Positions 36,001-48,000 of a stretch of DNA of 64,000 nt are shown one piece after another (the first letter of the stretch is position 1; each line of letters opens with the position of its first letter). Location of the stretch: contig CM026557.1 of NCBI GenBank assembly GCA_015143295.1, forward strand, positions 21,795,760 to 21,859,759, written 5' to 3'. Below the pieces are notes generated by a model, which worked only from the letters and a program-made list of their open reading frames with translations, was not told where the DNA came from and did not search any database. The position numbers and the translations under genes were made by a program. This DNA is from Tetracentron sinense. Lineage: Eukaryota > Streptophyta > Magnoliopsida > Trochodendrales > Trochodendraceae.

Positions 36001-39000
36001 AAACTCCCCCGTAGGCCGTATCAACTCGTATCGGGCTGATACACCCGATACAGGGATTTTTTCAGTTAATTTTTTTCTCTCCTTCCATTATACTAGGATC
36101 CACAACACACCGATACGCACAATAAGTAAATAATTTTAAATTAATATTTATTTAAGATATTTATATGCAAATAAGGTTAACCCCCATTTGAATTCAATAA
36201 AAATTATACTGAATCTAAATTCCCGAAGAATAAAAATTCAACTTTCAAGTTCAAGAATAAAACCTATTTTTAGCTCTTTTTTGGGATTAGGTCAAAATTT
36301 CAATTTTTAAATGGTAAGATATTTCTCAAATATTAAAATTTCATGAATTCTACTATATCAAAACATTACAAAAACCCAAAAAATCTAACAAAAAAAGTCT
36401 CTTAAAAAATATTGTCATCTATAAGGTTAAAAAGTCAACTAACAGTATAACAGTTAAGCATAAAAAGATTTATATTCAAGCTTATAATTTATGATTGTAA
36501 TTTAATACATTCTTATTTAACTCATTGAATATAAGATTTCAATATTTAGATTGTATTTCCTATGCTTGGCTAAGTGACTATGGTTTGTATTTTCATACAT
36601 ATTATTAGCACGCACGCCTTTTTTAACTTATAAATTCTTAACTCACATATGTATAGTTATAAAAATAGTTAGAGGTCTTCATTTAGTTTGTTTTTAACTT
36701 ATATTTGCATTAAAAGAAGTTTTATGCAAGGTATCCAAGTTTTTCCTTACTTTTCTAGTTGTAATCCAAAGACTAGGGTTTGGATGAAATAATAAAGAAA
36801 AAGAAGAAGAAGGAGAAGAAGATGAGAAGAAGTGGAGAAAGAGTGAGAGAGAGCTTAATGACTCTCTCTAACTCATTATCTTTTATATTCACCAACTAAG
36901 TACCAAAGGACAAGTATACCCTCATAAATAACATGTATAGTATACCATATAGTATTTAACACCCCCTCAAGTTGGTCCAAAGGTATCACGCAGGCCCAAC
37001 TTGTTAACAATATTGCTAAACTGAGCCCCCCTTCCACCAATCCCTTGGTTAGGGCATCAGCCAGCTGGTCTCCTGTCTTCACAAAAAGAGTGTAAATGTC
37101 ACCTAATTTCTACTTCTCCTTGATGAAATGCCGATCAACTTCAATATGCTTTGTGCGATCATGGTGCACAGGATTGTGAGCTATACTGATTGCCGCTTTG
37201 TTATCGCAGTATAGGCTCATAGGGCCTTGAACTAGAAGACCCATCTCGGAGAGGAGCAATCAAATCCTCAAAAGTTCACAAACTCCATGTGCTATTGCTC
37301 TAAACTTTGCCTCCGTACTTGATCTTACTACCACAGGTTGTTTTTTGCTTCGCCAAGTCACAAGGTTGTCACCCACAAAGGTACAATAACCTGAAGTGGA
37401 GCGCCTATCTGTAACTGAGCCTGCCCAATCTGCATCCGTATAAGCCTCAACCCGCATTCTATCATGCTTAGCATACATCAGACCTTTCCCAGGAGTGAAC
37501 TTGAGATACCTGAGAATCATGTATACTGCCTCTAGATGTCTTGAGGCCAGAGCATGCATAAACTGAATTACTACACTCACAACATATGCAATGTCAGGCC
37601 TAGTCAATGAGATATAGATTAGTCTACCCACAAGTCTTTGATACCTGCCTGCATCCATTCGGTGCTCTCCACTGATTTCGCTAAGCTTGTGGTTGACATT
37701 AATTGGAGTGTCATAGGGTTTACAACCCATCATCCCAGTATCCTCAATTAAGTCAAGGACATACTTTCTTTGTGAGACAAAAATACCTCCCTTAAATCTG
37801 GTAACCTCAATTCCTAGAAAATACTTCAACCAGCCTAAGTCCTTAATTTCAAACTCCGCCGCCAACTTAGTCTTCAGCTTCCCAATTTCATCACAGTCAT
37901 TCCCAGTCACCACAAAGTCGTCCACGTACACGATGAGAGTAGTGACTTTCTGGTGGGACTGCTTGACAAATAATGTGTGATCTGTTTGGCTCTGATTGTA
38001 GCCATTCTTCAACATTGCAGTATAAAACTTCTCAAACCAAGCTCTTGGGGATTGCTTCAAGCCATACAATGCCTTCTTCAGCCTGCATATTCTTCCCTTG
38101 GCTGAGGGACACATAAAGTCAGGGGGAGGTGTCATATACACCTCTTCCTCCAAGTCACCATGCAGGAAGACGTTCTTTACATCATACTGAAATATGGGTC
38201 AATCTTCATTGGCCGCAATTGACAACAACACTCTCATAGAGTTCGTCTTCTATTAGGGCAAAAGTCTCCTGCTAGTCTATCCCATGTGTCTGGGTGTATC
38301 CCTTAGCCACAAGTCTTGTTTTATGTCTGTCAATGGAGCCATTTGAATGGTACTTTACAGTGAACACCCACTTACACCTCACTGGTCGTGGTCAACAACA
38401 TCCCAAGTACCATTCTTCTCAAGGGCCTGCATCTCCTCTTCCATTGCCTCTCGCCACTCTGGTTTAGACAGTGCATTTGCCACATTACGGGGAACAAACA
38501 CAGTAGATAGAGCTAAGGAAAAAGAGCGGTATAAAGGATATAACGCAGAATACGAAACAAAATTAGAGATAGGATGGTGAGTACAAGAGCGCACACCCTT
38601 CTTGAATGCAATAGGAAGATCAAGATTATCAACAGTTTCAAGATTAGACAGAGGAATATTACCTTCGACTGGTGGATCAGAGGATGCTTCTTAGAGGAGC
38701 ATATGAGGGGCTTCTTTCCATGGAGACAAACACCCGACGAGAAGGAGGGTGATAACACCTGTACCCCTTATGATGCGAAGCATACCCAAGGAACACACAC
38801 CTGAGCGCCTTGGGGTCAAGTTTGGACGGGTAGGACAAGCTACATGTACAAAACGAGCACAACCAAAGACTTTGGGAGGGATAGGAAACAACCAAGTAGA
38901 AGGAGATAGGACGTGAACATGTATCTGAAAGTCTAAGATGCGAGATGGCATTCGATTGATGAAAAACATAGCAGTCAAAAGGGCATGGGACCAAAAAAGC

Positions 39001-42000
39001 TTAGGAATATTCATGGCAAACAATAGGGATCTAGTCACGTCCAATAGGTGACAGTTTTTTCTCTCAACCACACCATTTTGTTGGGGGGTACCGACACAAG
39101 TGGTCTGATGAATGATACCATGACAATCAAAGTACAAGGCAAGGTCTCCATAAATATATTCCCCTCCGTTATCTGATCTAAGTATTCTAAGTTTAGCATC
39201 AAACTGAGTAGTTACCATAGCATGGAATGACTTAAAAACAGAGCATACCTCAATTTTAGATTTAAGTAGAACGAGAAAAATCGTCTACAAAGCTAACAAA
39301 GTAACGAAAACAGATAAAGAAGCAACTGGGGAAGGGCCCCATACATCAGAGTGAACAACAACAAACGGTGAATTGCATTTATGACTATGAGAAGAGTAAG
39401 AGGTTGTTTAATGTTTTGCCAATTCACAAGTTTCACATTGAAATGAATTAACAGGACTAGAAAGAAACATGCAAGGAAATAAGGGTCTAAGAAGCAAAAA
39501 AGAAGGGTGGCCAAGTCGACGGTGCCACTATAACAACTTCTCCTGAGTAATGATACTCCGAATGTGAGATGAGATCTGCTAGATGGGGGATCCAACACGT
39601 GATAAAGGGTCCAACAGATACAATCCTCCCTCCTCATGGCCCGTACCAATCGTCCTCCTCATCTCCAAGTCTTGAAAAACACAGGGAGAGGGAAAAAAGT
39701 AACCCTACAATTCAATGATTTAGTAATGTGACTAATATAAAGGAGATTTAGAGTAAAATTGGGAACATGAAGAACAGAGGACAATGGCATAGAGGGAGTA
39801 ACAGAAATATGGCCTTTACCAGCAATGGAAGAGAACTTGGCATCGACAATTTTAACTTATCCCTACCAGAGTAGATAAAGTAAGAAGAGAAAAGAGAAGA
39901 TATACCAGTCATATGATTTGATACTCCTGAATCAATGATTCAAGAGCAACTGGGTGTAGAGGCGGAGGCACTAAGGGCCGAGGCAGAAGTACTTGTGCGA
40001 GCAAATGAGGAGGTCATGGTAGATGAGGGTTCTAAATGAGCCATAAGATGCCTAAGATGCTCCATCTTTGCACGTGAAAAACTCAAGTTGTCTGAAGATG
40101 GTGCTATAGAAGGAGCAGTAGGAGAAGAAACAACTGAATGAGCACTGGAGCCCCCTTTACCACCTGATCGTCCCCCTCCATGGCCTCCGCTTGAGGGTCC
40201 CCTCTGTTGTGGGCGATCATGAAGATCCCAACATGTCTCTTTGGTGTGACATGTGTGACCACAATGCTCACACCTCAACCTGTCACAATCATCTCCAGGA
40301 ACACCAAACTGACCACCTCCTCAGGTTCCACGACCACGACCTTTGCCTCCCTAGGACACAGATGAGAGGGCAGATCTCTCCTGGGGAGGATGCCCAAGCA
40401 TAGCACTACGGCGGTGCTCCTTCCTATCTAAGTATGCATACACCTCTATGAGGGCAGGTAGTGGCTCCTTTCCCAAAATATGAACTCGAACTTGCTCATA
40501 ATTAGGGTTCAGTCTTGCCAATAGCTCAAATACTCGACCATCCTCAATGAACTTCCCGTGGGCGACAATATCCTCGATGCACTTTGCCTTAAAGGAGTGG
40601 TAATGGTCAAACTTTTCCCACATCCGCCGAAGAGTAGAATAGTACGTGGAAAACAGTGTATCCCCCTGTCTTAACTGAGAAATGTGTTGTAGCTCATAAG
40701 CTCTAGCGGTGTTACCAACTTCTGAGTAAGTCTGAGTGACAAACATCTCAAATCTCCTTAGTGTCAGTCGGATATGTGCTGATCTAGATAGTTTATATCC
40801 AGCTATAATTAGTCTATCTATTTATGGCATGATTCTAGCTGTAAATATTTTTGTGATTAGCAGAATATTATAGCTTCCTATTTAGTTAGACGTGATTGAT
40901 GTAATTGTTGATATTTGGCCTTGTAATTAGCCCAAGAGTTTCTATATAATGAGAAGAACCCTCACAATGAGGATACCCAGTACAATTGATATGGTATCAG
41001 AGCCTAAAACGTGAATTAGGTTTTCTGGGTCATTTTTTTTTCGTGATTGTGAGGGTTGTTGAATCAACTTAGGCAGTTTTGTGGCTGTCGGTAGCTTCTG
41101 GGCATCATTGTGGTGCTGTCGAGACATTTTGGGGTGAGTTTTGTGGCTGTCGGTAGTTTCTGGGCATCATTGTGGTGCTGCCGAGACATTCTGGTGTAAG
41201 TTTTGTAGCTGTCGGAGATACCTGGAGGAGTTTTGTGGCTGTCGGAAATACCTGGAGGAGTTTTGTGGCTGTCGGAAATACCTGAAGGCTGTCGGCTTGA
41301 TTTAGGGTGGCTGGTTGTGCTCGATAGACTGTATTGCACACGGCTGAGGAGTTTTGTGGCTGTCGGAGATACCTGGAGGCTGTCGGCTTGATCTGGGGTG
41401 GCTGGTTGTGCTCGACATATTGTATTGCACACGGCTACTTCTCTTTCTAGGACAGGTATTTGTTTGGGCTTTGTGGGTTGGGCTGCTTTGTGCTTTGCTG
41501 GTTGGTGGTTTTAGTATTTGCTGTCTTGTCTTTTGTTGTTGTGTTGCGGGCATCATGAATACCAAGACAACACAGCCCGACGTTTTCAGTTGGAATATGA
41601 GATTGCCAATTACACTCAAGGCGATCTCTCCATTCAAGATTATTTTTCTAGATTTCAGAACTTATGGGGTGAGTTTGCTGACATGGTTTATGCTAAAGTG
41701 CCAGCTGACTCTCTCTCTCTGCAGTTCAGGAAGTTCATGAACAAAGCAAGAGAGATCAGTTTTTGATGAAATTACGGCTTGAATTCGAGGCAACTCGCTC
41801 TAATGTGATGAACCGTGATCCTTCTCCTTCTTTGGATGTGTGTTTTGGAGAATTAATTCGAGAGGAGCAGCGTCTTGCAACACAGGCCACTTATCAGCAA
41901 GACAAAATGACATCTAATGCCGTTGCATATACTGCTCATGGGAAAGGTAAGGGTAGGGATATGCGAAAGGTTCAATGCCTTAGCTGCAAGGAGTATGGGC

Positions 42001-45000
42001 ACATTGCTGCTCGCTGTTCAAAGAAATCTTGCAATTACTGCAAAAAGCCTAGACATATTATCAAAGAATGTCCTATTCATCCCTAGAACCGACAAAATCA
42101 TGCCTATCAGGCTGCGGTTGGTCCTTCTTCCGCTGGTTCTTCTACAGCTGGTGATTAATTTGTTCTTACTCCGAAGATGGTTTAGTAGATGATTATGTCA
42201 GCCTTTTCTGCCTTAGGGCTCCAAGGTAATGGTACTACTTCGTCTAAATCTTGGCTTGTTGATTCTGCTGCATCCAATCATATGAGTAGATTGTCTGACA
42301 CTCTTTGCAATGTTCGTCCATATCATGGTTCATCCTAGATTCAAATAGCTAATGGGAGTCATTTAGCTATTAATGAAGTCGGAGCTGTGAATAAGGATTT
42401 CGGTCCCGCTCACAAGGGTGCTATTTGGCGATGTGGTCAGTTGATTTATGTTTAGAGTCGCCACTTATTTATTCGGTAGGGATAAGTCCCATTGTAATTG
42501 ATATAGTCTTGGTTTGTTTAGAGTTCTAGGTAAGAGGTTCGGTTAAGTCCGGGGAAGGTGTTAGGCACCCTGGTACTTCTGTTTTGCAACGGTTCCCTAC
42601 TTACGAGGTTTAAGCCAATTTAAGTCAAGTTTTAGTTAAATGTCATAGATTTAGTTTTTACTAATCCAAGAAGGGAAAAGCAAAACTAGGGTCAAACCCG
42701 GGTTGGGTTGCCTACGTACTCACATTGGGGTGAGATAAGACCGAGCGTAGTTCTGGCACATGAGCCTGTGCCAAGGCTAGGGGGAGTGTTGTGTGTGCAC
42801 CAAGGTTGGCTTAGGGTCTAGTTCGGTAGACTAGGGTTGAGTTGACCGGGTTGGTCAAGTGCTTGGTTATGTTGAGTGGGCTCGGTAAGCCAAGGTTGAA
42901 GCCCGGTAGGCTTAGGCTCGGTAGGCCGAGAGGAAATCTGGTGGACTAAGGTTGAAGCCCAGTAGGCTTAGGCCCGGTAGGCCGAGATTGGGCCTGGTAG
43001 GCCAGGATTAAAGCCCGGTAGGCCGAGATTGGGCCCGGTAGGCCAAGGGTAAGCCCGATGGGCTTTGAGTTGGGCCCGGTAGGCCGAGAGGTAAGTCCAC
43101 ATTCACATTATGGTCCTTTTAAAGTGATTTGATGATTTTTAAGGTCTTTCCCCTCATGGCAGATCAGTATGTGGGCCCCCATGGGCTGTGGGCCCACTGC
43201 ACAGGTCCAAAAATGCAAAAATGCACACTGTCCGCAATGGGATTGCTGACAGTCTGCGTGATTTTTCTCCAACTTTGAGGCCTATAACTCTGGTTAGGCA
43301 GAGAGTTAGGGGGGCTACAACTTATGGTTTTGAAGCCCTAGATGAGGGGAACATTTTTAGCCTGGGCTGGGCTCCACTGGTGGCTTGATGTGGGTCCCAC
43401 ACTGTGCCAAAGTGGCACTGTCACCCTGTTACATAAAATCATAGGTGTTGGTAATGGGATTACCGACACCTTTGACAGATTTTCAAAATGTGAATTTTAA
43501 CCCTAGTTAGAGTTGACTACGGGTCTAATGGTCTTCTGGTAAAAGGTAGAGACCTTGGGGATCAACCCTGCCTTTTGATTGGGCCCTGGGGATGCTCAGG
43601 TGGGGCCCACGAGCTCTGAAACAGCAAAGCCAAGGGGGTGTCAGAACTGAGTTTACTGACACCTTGGATTTTTTCTAGAAAATCGAAAACCCCTAAAGGG
43701 CTGCTATAGAGTTGGAACTAGGGGTTCCCTCATGGCATGAGGGACCCCCAGAACTCCACTGAGGCTATTTTAAACAAGTATAACCATATGGGGGGTTCCC
43801 CACACCATTGATGAAGGTGGGAGAACCCCCTATTGGTTTTTCCTGCAAGAACTGAGAAAACGTCCCTTGGAAGGACCAGGGGGTCACATGGATTTGACAA
43901 AATAAATAAACAAGGGGTAGGGGGTAGCCCTACCCTGCTAGTCTCGCGGTGGTCTGCAATGGCGCTGTGTGTAGCCGAGGAGCTGCTGCAGGCGGTGGAG
44001 CACGGTGGTGTTGCTACCCAGGTGTTGGGAAGGGGGCAAAGGCTTCGTGGAGCTACTGGGAAGGCCTAGAGGCTTTGGACTGATGGCTTGGGTGTGAATT
44101 CGAACAAGGATTCGAAGTATGGGGGTTCTGGAGTCAATTTAGAGGCTGTGGGGGTGTCCCCTTTATAGGGGAGTTCCTTAGGGATATCCTTGTCATTTGT
44201 ACAAGGGTTGGCAAGAGGTCATGATGCCGAAGTGGGGGTCTGAAGGTCAGAGAGGGTGGTGCAAGGCGTGCACTGAGTTGCAGGGGGGGTGGCGTGCTGC
44301 AAAAACTGAAATCCAGGTATGTCGGTAAAGACTTCACCGACATTCCCAAAACAATGTATTTCGGAGGTGTCGGTAAAGACTTCACCGACACTTAGAGGTT
44401 TTGCCTAGCAGGCCTTAGCCCAGGCAGGCACGCGTACAGGGAGGTTGGGATTTGAAATATTGGGCCTGGGCTTGGGCCCAGGCCGCAGGTTTGGACTCTT
44501 ATGGGTTCTTTGGTATTAGGGCTCAAACCCTAAGGGCCTAGGGCTTGTCTAGGGCTAGGGCTAGGGCTAGGCTAGGACTAGGGCTAGGTTAGGGCTAGGC
44601 TAGAGTTTACTTATGGTTAGGGTTAGGCTAGGCTAGGGTTTACCTAGGGTTAGGTTCTAGGGTTTACCTAGGGTTAGGCTTAGGCTAGGCTAGGCTAGGG
44701 CTAGGCTAGGGTTTACCTAGGTTTAGGTTCTAGGGTTTACCTAGGGTTAGGCTTAACTAGAGTTAAAACCTAGGGTTTACTAGGGTTTTTCCTACGGTCA
44801 AGGGACCTTGGCTGGGGATTAACCATGGTTAAGAGGCTTAACCATGGTTAGCTAGGGTGTAAAAATTGGGTGCTTACAAGAGATATTAATCATTCTTTCA
44901 GAGATGTTTATGTATCTCTTGGACTTTCTACTAGTCTTATCTCAGTTGGCCAGTTAGTTGATAATAACTGTGCTGTTGATTTCTCTCGTGATGGTTGTGT

Positions 45001-48000
45001 TGTGCAGGATCAGGTGTCGGGGAAGATACTCGCGAAGGGGCCTAAAGTTGGCAGCCTTTTTCCACTGTACTTTTCAATTCCTAGTTTATCTTTGGCTTGT
45101 ATGACAGTTCACTCTCAGAGTGAAGTATGGCACAAACGTTTGGGTCATCCCAACTTTGTTGTTCTATCTCATATGTTCAATTCTGGTTTGTTAGGCAATA
45201 AAGAACAAGTTTTTAAAAATTTGTCATTTGACTGTTCTGTATGCAAACTTGGTAAGAGTAAGACTCTTTTATTCCCTTCTCATGGTAGTCGTGCTGCAAA
45301 ATGCTTTGATATTGTGCATAGTGATGTATGGGGCATTTCTCCTGTAATTTCTCATGCTCGATATAAATATTTTGTGACATTCATTTATGATTTTAGTCGA
45401 TATACTTGGGTCTATTTTCTTCGGTCTAAATCTGAGGTCTTGTCTATATTTCAGACCTTTGTAGCATATATTGAGACCCAATTTTCTGTAGGTATTAAGA
45501 TTTTGCGGTCTGATTCTGGTGGGGAATACATGACCCATGAGTTTCATGATTTCTTACACTGCAAAGGAATTGTGTCTCAACGCTCCTGTCCTTATACCCC
45601 ACAGCAAAATGGTGTGGCAGAACGAAAGAATCGACATCTCTTGGACGTTGTTCACACCTTATTGCTTGAGTCCTCTGTTCCTTCTAAATTCTGGGTTGAG
45701 GCATTATCTACCGCAGTTTACTTAATTAATAGACTGCCCTCTCAGGTCTTGAATTTTGATTCTCTTTATTTTCATTTGCATCATCAGCATCCTAGCTATC
45801 TTAATTTGCATACTTTTGGATGTGTTTGTTTTGTTCATTTACCTTCTCATGAATGTCACAAGCTTTCTGGTCAGTCTGTTAAATGTGCTTTTATGGGTTA
45901 TAGTATTTCTCACAAAGATTATGTTTGCTATGATCCTAGTTTTAACAAATTTCGTACATCTCGTAATGTTGTTTTCCTTGAAAATCAATATTTCTTTTCT
46001 ACACATGTTGAGTCATTGCCTGAGATTAGTATTCTTCCTTGTTATGATGAATTGCCTCCTTTCCCTGAACGGTTCAAACCTGGAATTGTGTATTCTCGAT
46101 GTCTACCAAATTTGCCCCCTCTCAAGATTGACCCTTCCTCCGCACCTAATCCAACGCCATCTACGCCAGTTCCGATCAGTTCTCCTGAGCCTGACATGTC
46201 TCCTGCATCTAGTCCTCGATGATCTGCCCGAGTATCACGCCCTCCTGATTGGTATGGTTTTAATGCTACTTTGACTTCTATTCCCATTCCTACATGCTTT
46301 TTCGAGGCTGTTAAACATGAATATTAGCGGAAAGCGATGAATGAGGAACTTCGGGTTCTCCAGGTTACATGGGACGTGGTTCCTTGCCCCTCTACTATTA
46401 AAGCCATCGGTTGTAAATGCGTTTACTCAATTAAGCTCCGGTCTGATGGCACTCTGGATCGTTATAAGGCACGGTTGGTTGCCCTTAGTAACAGACAAGA
46501 GTATGGGGTGAACTATAAGGAGACTTTTGCTCCGGTAGCCAAGATGACTACGATGCGGACAGTTATTTCTCTAAAGGCTGGCCACTTCATCAAATGGACG
46601 TCAAAAACGCATTTCTTCATAGTGATCTCAAAGAGGAAATTTACATGGCCCTACCACCTAGTTTAAGCTCCTCTTCTTCGGATGCATGTAAGTTGAAGCG
46701 ATCTCTATATGGGCTGAAACAGGCTCCCTGGGCATGGTTTGACAAGTTTCGGTCTACCTTGCTTCGGTTTTCCTTCCAACATAGCCAATATGACTCTTCT
46801 TTGTTCATTTGCAAGACATCTGCTGGTATTGTTCTTCTTCTGGTTTATGTTGATGATATTGTTATCACTGGGATAGATTATGCTTTGATTGCCCATCTAC
46901 AGCAGCATCTTCATGCCTCTTTTCATATGAAGGATCTTGGTTCTCTTACGTACTTCTTGGGATTTGGTTTTCACACTGATCCTTCGGGTATCTTCCTGAA
47001 TCAACATAAGTATACATAGGATTTGATTACTTTAGCCGGCCTTCAGGATACTTCTTCTGTGGATACTCCTCTGGAAGTAAACACGAAGTATCGTCGTGAG
47101 GAGGGTGATCTTCTTTCTGATCTTACTGTGTATTGACAGCTAGTGGGTAGCTTGAACTATGTGACAATTACTCGGCCTGATATTTCCTTTGTTGTCCAAC
47201 AGGTTAGCCATTTTATGCAGACTCCACGCCATTTACACTTAGCTGCCGTTCGTCGTATCATTCGATATCTTCGAGGGTCCCTTAGCCATGGATTGTTCTT
47301 CCCTGCTGGCTCTCTTCGTTTCGTTGCTTATAGTGATGCTGATTGGGCCAGATTCCCTGATACCCGACGTTCTGTCACGAGTTGGTGCCTGTTCCTTGGG
47401 GATTCTTTGATTTCTTGGAAGAGCAAAAAGCAGGCTCGAGTTTCGAAATCTTCTACTGAATCTGAATACTATGCGATGTCTGCTGCTTGTTCTGAGATTC
47501 TTTGGCTTCGTGGGCTTCTTGCTGAGCTTGGTTTCTCTCAGCCTGATCCCACTCCTCTCTATGCTGCTAACACTAGTGCTATTCAGATTGCTGCTAATCC
47601 CGTTTATCATGAGCACACGAAGCATATTGAGGTGGATTGTCACTCTATTCGGGAAGCCTTGGACACTCGTGTCATTTCTCTTCCTCACATTTCCACTGAC
47701 CTCCAGATTGCTGACATCTTTACGAAGGTCATGACACGATAGCGCCATCAGTTCCTCGTGGGAAAATTGATGCTTCTTGATCGACCCGCATCAATTTGAG
47801 GGGGGAATGTCAGTCAGATATGTGCATGGTTTAAAATATCGATACATAGCGACCGATACGTATCCCTTTTGGAGCTACCCGATACACTGGTACGCTGGAA
47901 AAAAAATTCCCCCATATCAAACCGATACAGGCTTGATATGAGGGATTTTTCAATAATTTTTTTCTTTCCTTTCATTTACACTAGAATCCACAACACAGAC

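Larger units (their letters stand above)
42386..44878 (+). mobile_element. Gypsy-like solo LTR (G2), about 2.5 kb, in copia C
   Basis: The copia frame breaks after NEVGAV and resumes at [16 protein letters not shown] (44879). The inserted DNA starts TGTGAATAAGG and ends GGGTGCTTACA, and shares AGAGTCGCCACTTATTT and GGTGTTAGGCACCC with LTR G1 near its start. It has no coding domains, so it is read as a solo LTR. Exact 5-bp flanks are not seen. It carries a GGCCCGGTAGGCC minisatellite, five short hairpins and a CTAGGG-rich tract. Confidence 0.72.

Noticed and set aside
44520..44800. Interstitial telomere array
   Set aside because: The units are irregular CTAGGG, GCTAGG and GTTTACCTAGGG, not the plant TTTAGGG repeat, and the tract lies within an LTR family that also appears in the opposite orientation at 62755-63070.
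45269..45547. Minus-strand frames opposite copia C integrase and RNase H (also 47239-47748)
   Set aside because: They are reverse-strand shadows of well supported + strand copia domains.
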